Assembly: GCA_037953745.1 (NCBI GenBank)
Contig: JBAKBP010006541.1
Span: 1 to 64,000 of the forward strand
Length of the DNA: 64,000 bases
Source of the DNA: Lithodes maja
Lineage: Eukaryota; Arthropoda; Malacostraca; Decapoda; Lithodidae
Direction of reading: 5' to 3'
Under the pieces are notes generated by a model. The model was not told where the DNA came from, ran no database searches, and was given only the letters and a program-made list of their open reading frames with translations. Position 1 is the stretch's first letter. Each line of letters begins with the position of its first letter. Below, piece after piece: positions 33,206-42,300 of the stretch. The translations under genes were made by a program, and so were the position numbers.

Positions 33206-34033
33206 GTGAACCGATGTGTGTTGGGTTGTAATAGACATAATGCTCTACATTAGGTGACAAACACTGAACACAGAAGTGTCTGCTTCATGACATACAACAC
33301 AACGAACTATGCAATGTATTATTACATGTTATCATCTGGTTATGATATTCAGATGTGAAACGGCAATGAGTTATCAGTATTGATATATGGGGCTATTATG
33401 TAATACCACACAACGTTAAGCTTCGGACGCTGATAGGTTTATAACTTTATATATTCGGTATTAATTTAGTAAAACATTTATATAACACTTTAAAGCGTAA
33501 AGGCTATCGTATCGTGATATTACGTTTAGCAATGGCTGTAGATACCTTTTCGATGTTAGTATTATATATAGTATCTGATATAGTGCAATGATTACACAGT
33601 GCAACAAGGTTAATAGCATGATAACAAATGGATGAACTACTGTATATGTGAGTATCGGTATGTGTTTAATAGTAACTACTATGGATGACGTGTGATGAAT
33701 CTCACACACACAACGAAAGCCTGTTCATTCACTGCGGTTTGGTAGTGTTTCTTTACATTCTTAATTATTTAATAACTATCCGTGTTTAATGTAGGTACAG
33801 GAGGGAATAACAAACAATGGTAGTTTTGTCATTTATATATCAGATTCTGTAGTATAAATCGTATCGTAGCATAACAACAGCACAATAATGTTACATGGCA
33901 GACTGAGTGAAGCATCTATTGGTTCGAAATGTGTGTTCATACGTGTGCGGCCTTGTGATAGTTAAAGTGGGCTGTCGTCCAAAAACAATACGTTCCCAAT
34001 GCCAGGTGTCTCAGAAACTGCGGTTTCTGACTG
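32816..34033. mobile_element. Tc1/mariner-type non-autonomous element with ~180-bp terminal inverted repeats
   Basis: The left end reads TA-CAGTCAGAAATCGC and the right end is the reverse complement of TA-CAGTCAGAAACCGC, so a TA dinucleotide flanks both sides, as for the IS630-Tc1-mariner superfamily. The inverted arms extend about 180 bp (to about 32995 and from about 33855) with scattered mismatches. The 860-bp centre has no transposase-like frame and includes a (GT)n tract at 33157-33203. It is a large MITE or a deletion derivative. Confidence 0.75.
33157..33203. repeat. (GT)n microsatellite
   Basis: An almost pure GT run of about 46 bases within the Tc1/mariner-type element. Confidence 0.95.
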
Positions 34034-34061
34034 TACATAATTATGTGCTGCAATAATTTAA

Positions 34062-34436
34062 TTTAAAGGGAGATGGCTCATTTTTCTGATCCCCTTTCTC
34101 TCTCGTGTTAAGCCCCATTTGTTGTTGAGATTATATGACATTCGGTATATTAGTTTGGCGATTTTAACACCTTTCGCCCCATTTCGTTGTCAATTTTATG
34201 ACCTTTCGTGCCATTTAGGTGTCGATTTTTTCCTGGCGAGCGATTGCGAGCCTAAAATTTTAAGAGGGATCGGCCTTCGGGCGGAACATTTTTCGATAGC
34301 AAAATGTACAAATTTACCTTGATGGGGGGGTCTAGAGGGTGTTTTTTTAAGCTTGAAGAAGGTCTAGCGAGGACATTAAGAAATAAAGAATAAACTAATT
34401 AATAAAAAAAAAAAAAAAAGGCTCATCTCCCTTTAA
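34062..34436. mobile_element. MITE with TTAAAGGGAGATG terminal inverted repeats
   Basis: The ends TTTAAAGGGAGATGGCTC and GGCTCATCTCCCTTTAA are inverted copies. Inside, GGCGATTTTAACACCTTTCGCCCC and TTTAGGTGTCGATTTT are shared with 36865-36935 (opposite orientation) and with the foldback at 258-755. An A-rich run precedes the right end. No coding potential. It starts only 28 bases after the preceding transposon. Confidence 0.7.
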
Positions 34437-34942
34437 CTCTCCTTCTAATGTGTTGTACCATAGTTAGGTTTCTTATCAATTGCGAGTACTAACTGGGCCA
34501 GCGCGCTCGAATTGGCTAGTCTACTCTCCACACACTAACAACACATCAACCTTCTAGTAGCCTTGAGCCGTGAGTGTTGCATCAATGCTTAAGAGTTACC
34601 AAATCAAATCAGCTAGATTGTAAATAAATGCCGAAAACAGCTAGAATAACGGCATGATCTCTACAATATACCTTTTAAATGGCTCAAATCTATAGAATAT
34701 CGCTAGAATTCATATCACAAGATGTAAACATTTGCCTCTAGATCTAAGTAAATCCCTCCAGATCTAGCGGGAAAGTAGATAAATTGGCAACACTACCAAT
34801 GCTTCTACTCAGGACGGCTACTACTGCTGCTCCGTTTATTGGAACAAGGCAGAGGTTTTATACATGGGCATAAACTAGATAGCACCGGTAATACAAGTAC
34901 TGTGGTAGCTCTATCAAGTCGGGACGGTACGAATATTTCTGA
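34437..34942. other. Noncoding stretch, nothing recognised
   Basis: About 500 bp of mixed sequence without a plausible gene, tRNA or terminal repeat. The only open frame (from 34839) extends into the adjacent foldback element and has no recognisable homology. Confidence 0.5.
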
Positions 34943-35140
34943 TGAAGGGGGGATTTATTTTGTGGACCCTCTTCTCCCCTCATGTCTAGCCCCATTAGTT
35001 TCGAGATTATTAGGGGACAAAATAAATGGGCCGAAAGGTCTTAAAATCGCCTAACTAATGGGGAGAACGTTTTAAAACATCAACATTAATGGGGCTAAGC
35101 ATGAGGGAGAGAGGAGTCCCGAAAAAAACACCCCCATAAG
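34943..35140. mobile_element. Small foldback MITE
   Basis: The left arm (CTCCCCTCATGTCTAGCCCC, about 34975) and right arm (ATGGGGCTAAGCATGAGGG, about 35088) are imperfect inverted repeats. The terminal motif is shared with 36945-36990 and, more weakly, 34105-34130. The central part repeats the CGAAAGGTCTTAAAATCGCC motif of the same family. No coding capacity. Confidence 0.65.
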
Positions 35141-35464
35141 TTAATCTCTGTTGTGTCTGAACTCTGGTGGGATGTTTTACTGGCATTCCGGTACTATAGT
35201 ATATTTACTATAATTAGGCCAAAAAACTCTTGACCAAAATAGCGTCAACATCTTTCTATCTATCTATCTATCTATATGCTCAGGCCCAATCCCCATTTTG
35301 GGGGTAGCCGACTCAAGACAGAGCAAGAACAGGGAAAACACAAAAACAACATAAAACAAAAAATAAACACAGATAAAAAACACAAACTCTCACTCATCAA
35401 AATCTTACTAGAATAAAATGTGGATAAAAAAGTTGACGACAAAAGCGGCCGTGTGATATCCCCA
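35141..35464. other. Noncoding stretch with (CTAT)n
   Basis: Holds a CTAT repeat near 35255-35275 and A-rich sequence. No gene seen. Confidence 0.5.
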
Positions 35465-35693
35465 TTAACCCCTTCAGCAAGATGACACCCTTTTGCCCTA
35501 AATTTTGACAAATATTAGACAATTTTGTGTACCGAGTAGGCCTATACATAAAACAAAACAAAAATCTATTCAGAGGGTTTATTGAGATCGTATTTACTTC
35601 TTTGAGTCCTAGAGGTAGATTACATGCTAAAGAAAATCCTCTAATGGTAACCAGAATTTGATGAAAATTACGTCATCGTGTTGAAGGGGTTAA
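35465..35693. mobile_element. piggyBac-like MITE flanked by TTAA
   Basis: TTAA lies at both ends (35465-35468 and 35690-35693). The inner terminal repeats CCCCTTCAGCAAGATGAC and GTCATCGTGTTGAAGGGG are inverted with few mismatches. The 221-bp interior is noncoding. TTAA duplication with CCC-starting ends is the signature of piggyBac-superfamily insertion. A related copy is at 37033-37246. Confidence 0.75.
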
Positions 35694-35785
35694 CAGATGT
35701 AAATACTGAAAGTGAATGATAATAAATTTAGTGGTGTTGATGGGAACGAGTGTAACCATGGCAACAACAACAACACACACACACA

Positions 35786-36085
35786 GCCCGTAGCCTAGTA
35801 GGTAGCGCTCTCGTCTCACACACGAGGGATCGGGGGTTCAATCCCCCGGCCGGGCGGAGACAAATTGGGCTTGTCTCCTTTCATGTGTTAGCCTCAGTTC
35901 ACCTAGCTGTAAATAGGTACCTGGAATAAGTGGACGACGTTGTGACGTCCCATCTGGGGTTGACAAAAATGGTACAAGGCGAGATGGGTATCATATGGTT
36001 CACCTAAGCTACTGGTCAACCTAAGCCTTCGGGTGAGACTGGTACCGTAGTGAGAATGGTACCATACAGATTAACCCTAAGCCTT
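35786..36085 (+). mobile_element. tRNA-derived SINE (tRNA-Val-like head)
   Basis: The head (35786-35857) has A box TAGCCTAGTAGG, B box GGTTCAATCCC, a 5-bp anticodon stem CTCGT/ACGAG with loop CTCACAC (CAC anticodon position, Val), and a partly paired acceptor stem. The body contains TTCACCTAGCTGTAAATAGG, a conserved-looking SINE core that I recall from other aquatic invertebrate SINEs, then AAGCCTTCG repeats. The promoter boxes imply RNA polymerase III transcription. The 3' end is uncertain. Confidence 0.7.
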
Positions 36086-36262
36086 CGTTTCCAGATGTCG
36101 CCAATTGGCTAAAATACAGACTACACACACATCCACAGCCATTCCAACGATACATAAACACTTAACATGCATTTCACGCAATACATTCCCCAGTTAAGGA
36201 GGCGCGATAATAATGAGCTTAGCTCGCATTGCGTGGATTCCCCTTGACGAAACAAGCAAGTG

Positions 36263-36267
<5 letters not shown>

Positions 36268-36343
<76 letters not shown>

Positions 36344-36362
36344 CTCTCTCTCTCTCTCTCTC
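36268..36362. repeat. (AC)n-(TC)n compound microsatellite
   Basis: About 70 bases of AC followed by about 22 bases of TC. Confidence 0.95.
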
Positions 36363-36535
36363 TGAACCCAAACTAGCTCATATTAGTCGTAAATGTTGAT
36401 AGATAGAGGTTATAATTCCCCTGGTCCTACATTTCAACATGAAGGATCTGTTATTGATGTCACCTTCCCTCCTCTAGAGTTATCCATTACACTAGAGATT
36501 TATGACCACACTAACTCACTTTTTTCTTCTGACCC

Positions 36536-36725
36536 TCTTTTTGGGGTGGGGGGGGGGGGGGGGAGAATAGGGAGTTTGTGGGTTGGAGGGAGTGTGGGAT
36601 AGGGTTGGAGGAAGTGTGGGAGGGAGTTGGGAGGAAGTGTTGGAGGGAGTGTGGGAGGAACTGTGGGATAGGGTTGGAGGGAGTTTGTGGGGGGATAGGG
36701 TTGGAGGGAGTGTGGGAGGAAGGGA
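36536..36725. repeat. G-rich minisatellite (GGGTTGGAGGGAGTGTGGGA type)
   Basis: A poly-G run followed by degenerate repeats of GGTTGGAGGGAGTGTGGGAG-like units of about 16-28 bp. Many runs of three or more G on one strand could form G-quadruplexes. Open frames across it are repeat artefacts. Confidence 0.8.
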
Positions 36726-36844
36726 TAATCTGATAGGCAATCATTTATTATCTCAACAAAGGCATATAGTCATACTATTTTTACACCCATCTGCATTTAA
36801 AATCTATGAAGCTTTTTGGGTCATTATATATAATTTACTTCGTT

Positions 36845-37020
36845 TGGGTTTGGTAAAAATCAACACCTAAATGGCACGAAAGATCTTAAAATTGACAATG
36901 AAATGGGGCGAAAGGTGTTAAAATCGCCAAACTAATGGGGCAAACATCTTGAATTCTGAAAACTAATTGGGCTAAACATGAGGGAGAAGGGGGACCAGAA
37001 AAACGACCCAACTCCCCTTA
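36845..37020 (-). mobile_element. MITE fragment, inverted relative to 34062-34436
   Basis: The sequence ACACCTAAATGGCACGAAAG through GGTGTTAAAATCGCCAAAC is the reverse complement of 34145-34205 with few changes, and it ends with ACATGAGGGAGAA as in the other foldback copies. The left end merges into AT-rich sequence and was not found. Confidence 0.65.
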
Positions 37021-37032
37021 ATACCGAGTCAA

Positions 37033-37246
37033 TTAACCCTCTGAGGATTGATGACGCACTGTTTTCTGCTTTCTAGCTATTATTAGACGATTATATTTAG
37101 ATGAGGAAGGGTATGTGGAAGTCAGAGGGTTGATTGAGACCGCTTTTAACCTTTCAACGCCCATAGATCCTTCCTAAGCTGAATACAATCATCTAATGTT
37201 AGCCAGAATACACTGTCAAAACGCGCCATGATCTTCAAGGGGTTAA
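37033..37246. mobile_element. piggyBac-like MITE, second copy
   Basis: Flanked by TTAA (37033-37036 and 37243-37246). The ends CCCTCTGAGGATTGATGACGC and its imperfect inverse GCGCCATGATCTTCAAGGGG resemble 35465-35693. The interior motifs (GAGGGTTGATTGAGACCG; TCTAATGTTAGCCAGAAT) match GAGGGTTTATTGAGATCG and TCTAATGGTAACCAGAAT of the first copy in the same orientation. Confidence 0.7.
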
Positions 37247-37569
37247 CGGTAAAGAAAATACTGTATAGTCTGTTTCTTTGAGATTTCTGTTATTTTAAAG
37301 ATTTTGTAGTGAAATATGGTGCTAATTATATAAACTTGGTCTTAATGTGAAGCAGAGACATGGTAGTTTCATATTTGTTCCATTAAGTATCGATAAATTA
37401 GCTGCTAAGGGGTTCAATTTATCATCAGCTGAAAAGAAACCGAGTAATAGCAGGCTTCAAATCATAGCACCAGGATGTAACCAAAATAATCCTTGTAACA
37501 GTAGAAGAGTGGGTTCGAATCCTTGGCAGGATACCTCTTTCCCAACTTCTCCGACATTATAATTTTGCG

Positions 37570-37613
<44 letters not shown>
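37247..37613. other. Noncoding stretch ending in (TA)n
   Basis: No gene recognised. A lone B-box-like GGTTCGAATCC is at 37512-37522. A TA repeat at about 37572-37611 forms the left flank of the three-LTR array. Confidence 0.5.
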
Positions 37614-39233
37614 TGACATACGGAGCCCTGTATGTTAATTTAAGAGTTAGAATTAGAGTTGAAGGAGTCGCACTACCCAAACGGTGAAGCAGTGGGGAAA
37701 CTACCTCGCCCGCAAACCAGCAAACTAGCCTTCACACCTGCGTGCGTCATAGGGGACCCTGCAAACTACTTGATGACCGACGCTATGACGTATGTTCGAC
37801 GCCAGGAGCTGTGATTGGACCAGGCACCTGCTATGCAACTCGAGGAGCTGTGAGTGGACCAGGCACCTGTTATGCGACTCGAGGAGCTATGATTGGAGCA
37901 GGCACCCCCCCCCCCCCCCCCCCCCCCCCCCCGCCTCCGGATTTGTTCCTACACCATCATTGTTTGGTATATAAGACCCGAGTTGTGGGCATTCAAATCA
38001 GTCTCATTTGGAGTTGGGGAAGGTGAACTTGCAGCTGAAGGAAGACGGGGTGAAGTATTATAATGGGTTTGTGACTGTCAGTCAGATTATATAAATGTGT
38101 GTTAAGTGTGTTCGGTGTAAACACTTACGTTATGTTGGTTAGTGAGATATGTGATTGGGAATTAACGTGAACGCTACTATTATTGTGTACTTAACTATTT
38201 GATTGCAAATTAACGTTAACGCTACTATTATTGTGTACTTAACTACTTGATTGCGAATTAACGTTAATGCTACTATTATTGTGTACTTAACTATTTGATT
38301 GGGAATTAACGTTAACGCTACTATTATTATGTACTTAACTATTTTAGTTGACTAACTTGTGGACTAAAGCAACTCTTTAAGTAATTGGGTTATGATGAAA
38401 GTAATACTATTGTTTTATATTAATACTTACGAGTTCTTTCATTTTCTTTTAATTAAGCTTACATTGCTTAACGGTGCTTAGTACGGTGATGCTATTGTCT
38501 CATATTAGTAATATCGCCTTAGACTAACATGGCTGTGTTAATATTACTTGTAGTGATTTCCTAAGCTGAAGAAAATTCTTTTAGCTTCAAAATATTATTT
38601 TTGCTCTTCATATTATTTGAGTGAGACTTGAATCGAATCTATGAAACGATCCTGTAACTTTATTTACTCATAATCAAACCTCAATGTTACGTGGTTAAGA
38701 AATACATTTAACTAATTATTAAATATATATCTAACTTTTGATGTGACTTTGATATTAATCCTGATGATAATAATAATATAATACTGTTAAACGTAAGACC
38801 AGAACCAAGAATAATTACATTAAATATAAATAAAAGGACATAGAAGAAAACTATCTATTCATTTCAAAAAGGGTAAGAGACAGAAATATTCTTACTTTAA
38901 TATTTATCTTTAAATACTTTTTATAGAATTAATAGTCCTTCTTTAGCTATAACTTATTCGGTTCATAACCATAGCCTACTAAGCTTCGGTTAAATAATAA
39001 TTCTTTATAAATACTACATGACTTTAATTAGTTTCAGTATTTTTCATAATTAAAGAGTATCAGTCAATAAAGGATACCAAGTCCTAAGATCCAAAAGGAA
39101 AGGAAGCAACAACAGGAAATAATTTTATTAGATTTTACTTTTGTTTTGCCTTCAGCTGACTGATACCTTAATATGTATCTCTGTGCTATCTAGATTCATC
39201 AAGTTAACCTCTTGAGGATCAAGATACGTAACA
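37614..39233 (+). repeat. LTR A of the array
   Basis: 1,620 bp, TGACATACGG to GATACGTAACA. It contains about 2.6 units of a 39-bp repeat (37805-37905), a long poly-C run (about 37906-37932) where LTR B has only a few C, TATA box TATATAAG at 37968-37975, initiator-like TCAGTC at 37998-38003, and four 48-bp repeats (38153-38344). The start could be two bases earlier (TC). Confidence 0.9.
37968..38003 (+). promoter_or_regulatory. LTR core promoter: TATA box plus TCAGTC initiator
   Basis: TATATAAG at 37968 and TCAGTC at 37998, placing the presumed start A (38000) 32 bases downstream of the TATA box. This is the canonical spacing, and TCAGT is the arthropod initiator consensus. The same pair occurs in LTR B (TATA at 44867) and LTR C (TATA at 51750). 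Confidence 0.7.
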
Positions 39234-39239
39234 GAAGAG

Positions 39240-39260
39240 TGGCGACCTTGCCAGGATTCG
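39240..39260 (+). other. Primer binding site of array unit 1
   Basis: TGGCGACCTTGCCAGGATTC starts six bases after LTR A. It shares TGGCGACC with element 1. The copy in unit 2 (46095) has TGGCAACC, a single change. Confidence 0.55.
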
Positions 39261-39320
39261 TTTCATACAGTTTCACTCAGTTTCATTAACGTTTCACTAC
39301 TAAAAAACCGAATATTAATC

Positions 39321-42300
39321 ATGCCTCAACTAATTAATGAAGAAGATGCTCGAGTTTTCATAGAATCAGAACCCACAGCCCCTGATATTGACTGTCTGTC
39401 CAAATCCGAACTGAAAGTGCTTGCCTCATATCTCCAATTAACTGTCTCAAACATGTCTAAAGTAGAGGTGGCTCAGACCATAAAAACCCACCTGTTCCCT
39501 GTAGAAGGCGGGGAGGGTGACGGAGCAGTTGGTGGGATCCCGAGTAAACCTAGCCAACTTGATGAACAATTGCCACCTGGTTTGACCGGTGATCAAATAT
39601 TAGAACTAGCCAGAATAAAAGCAAACACCGACTTAGAACTAGCCAGAATAAATATCGAAGAAGCCAGAATAAAGACCAAACATTATCAATATCAATATCA
39701 AACGGCTCAACTAAATGTCAATACAAATGCTCCCGTAATTGCTCCCCCTCTGGGATTGACTATGACTAGTGTCATTCCACCTTTCACTGAGGATAATGTG
39801 CAGGATTTCTTTGTTTTGTTTGAGGAAGTTGCTGGAGGTATGAAGTGGACAAGAGATCAATGGCCTTTTATGTTACAAACTGTTTTGACAGGGCAGGCTC
39901 GAGCCACGTATTTGTCAGAAGTAGCAGAAGTTAGGCAGGATTATGACAATCTCAAAGAAGCTATCCTAAAAACCTATCAATTGCAGCCTGAGGCTTACAG
40001 GCAATCTTTCCGTAAAAACCAGAAGAAAGTAGAAGAAACCCATAAGGTATTTGCCAGGACCATGACTAAAACTTTCAATCATTGGGTCAAGAGTAAGAAA
40101 GTCACAAGCTACAACGATCTGAAGGAGTTGGTCCTGTTAGAAAATTTCCTATGGAAAATTGATTCTTCTGTATCCTATCATTTAAAGGGGAAAAAGGTAG
40201 ATTGTCTTGCCGACGCTGCTGACATGGCTGACACATACGTGCTCAACAACAAATTTCGTGGAAAGAAGCCCTACGATAATTCTAGTTCTAATTTTAAGTA
40301 TCCCAATCACAAATCTGACAGACCCAGTCACAAGCCTATAACGTCTTCCCCAGCTAGCCAAAACCGAATTGTTCCCCCAACTAAAAATGCGACTCAGGGC
40401 AATGGTAACAGAGGTGGGCCCCAAACTAATAGTAATGCTCAAAGAGGGAACGTTCCCGTATCCCCTAAAGTATGTACTTTTTGTGGCAAGAGAGGCCACC
40501 TAGCTTATCAGTGCTGGGCCAAGGAGAGAACCGAGAGATCGGGGCAGACAGTTGCCGCCGTATCTCAAACTCCATATGTGCCTGTAATGCAGGACTCCCG
40601 ACAGAAGGAGTACCTAGCACCAAAAGTTCCTTTAATGCAGGACTCTCGCCAGAAGGAGTACCTAGCAGCTAACGTAAAACATCTAGACAGGGGTGTAGTA
40701 GCATGTGTGGTGCAACCCACTAGGGTTAAGCCAATAATAATTTCACCATCAGTGCAGGACAGTTACCGTCCCTTTATTTCATCTGGCAACGTGAGATTAA
40801 ATGGTTGTATGCATGAGGTAAAAATTCTGAGAGACACGGGTTCTACTAGCACCCTCATGGTGAATCCTTACACTGAGTGCCCACCTGGCGAACCAGTTGT
40901 AATGAGAGGTGCTGGAGGCCAGTTTTATGCATACTTGGTAAAAGGCGAAATTGAATGTGAGTTGCTACAGGGTGAGGCCACCATAGCTTTGTGTAGGTCC
41001 CAAGATATCCCTGTGCCTGGGGTAACGCTCCTTTTGGGGAATGATGTAGCAGGTGAGAAGGTCCGACCAGACCCCATTTTGTCACTTTCCCATGTTAACG
41101 AGCCACTAACCGGTGAGCTCGAAAAGGAGATTCCAACAGTTTTCCCTGTGTGTGCTGTCACACGTTCAATGTCTCAAGTAGCAGTTCCCTCAGACAGAAA
41201 TGTACCGAATGTAAGAGTTGATGAAAGGGATGAGAGTGTGAATGATGCTCCAACTGTGCCTGATGATGTGACTGAGGTGGATTTATCTGACACCTTTATG
41301 GCTCATCTTGACCCTAACGATGACCATGAAACCCCTCCAAATTGTCCTAGTGGCCTGGTAGAGCTACAGAGAGATGATAGTGAATGCAAGGAGTTAGCTG
41401 CCAGGTCCGTGAGTGAAGAGGAATGTGAGAAGGAGGGTGGTGAGTGTTTCTACCTCAAAGGAAGAGTATTGTGGCGAAGATGGAGACCGCCACACAGACT
41501 AATCGATGACGGGGCTTGGGACGTCCATCAAGTAGTAGTCCCCAAACCTTGTCGTAAAGATATCATGGAAATGGCACATTGTACACCATTGGCAGGACAC
41601 CTAGGTGTGAGAAAAACTCTAGACAGAATCAGAGCCCACTTTTACTGGCCAGGAATGCGTGCAGATGTAGTGGAGTGTTGTAGAGTGTGTCACACTTGCC
41701 AGATGACAGGAAAACCCAATCAGAAGGTGCCTGTACATCCTCTGGTGCCCTTGCCCGTTTTCGAGAATCCTTTTACTCGGGTGGTAGTGGACATTGTAGG
41801 CCCATTGCCTAAGACTTCCCAAGGTAACATTTATTTATTAACTATCATGGACATGGCAACTCGCTACCCAGAGGCTATACCCTTAAGGACTACCTCTGCT
41901 CCAACTGTCATCAAGGAACTGCTCAAATTCTTCACCAGAATGGGTTTCCCCCATGAGGTGCAAAGTGATCAAGGAACTAATTTTACCTCTAACATTTTTC
42001 AGCAGTCCCTGAAGGAGTTGGGTATCGAGCATGTTAAGTCTAGCACCTACCACCCAGAGAGTCAAGGGGTTCTCGAACGATATCATCAGACATTAAAAGG
42101 AATGTTACGTAAATATTGTACAGAGACCGGAGTTGAGTGGGATAAGGGGGTACCTTTTCTTTTATTTGCTACTCGTGAGGTTCCAACTGAATCCCTGGGT
42201 TTTTCCCCTAATGAGCTAGTTTTCGGTCACCAAGTAAGAGGTCCTTTGCAACTATTGCAGGATAGCCTAGTTGGCCAGGAGGGGAACCAAAACCTCAAGT

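Noticed and set aside
36511..36744. Pro/Ser-rich minus-strand frames
   Set aside because: Products of the G-rich minisatellite read in antisense.
37512..37522. B-box-like GGTTCGAATCC suggesting a tRNA gene
   Set aside because: The T stem pairs poorly, and no A box or acceptor stem is found at the proper distance.
37805..38344. Regular direct repeats resembling a CRISPR array
   Set aside because: Units are contiguous without unique spacers and lie inside a eukaryotic LTR.
40182..40499. Minus-strand frames repeated at 47037-47354 and elsewhere in the gag-pol regions
   Set aside because: Shadows of the sense gag-pol frame, duplicated because the two units are near-identical.
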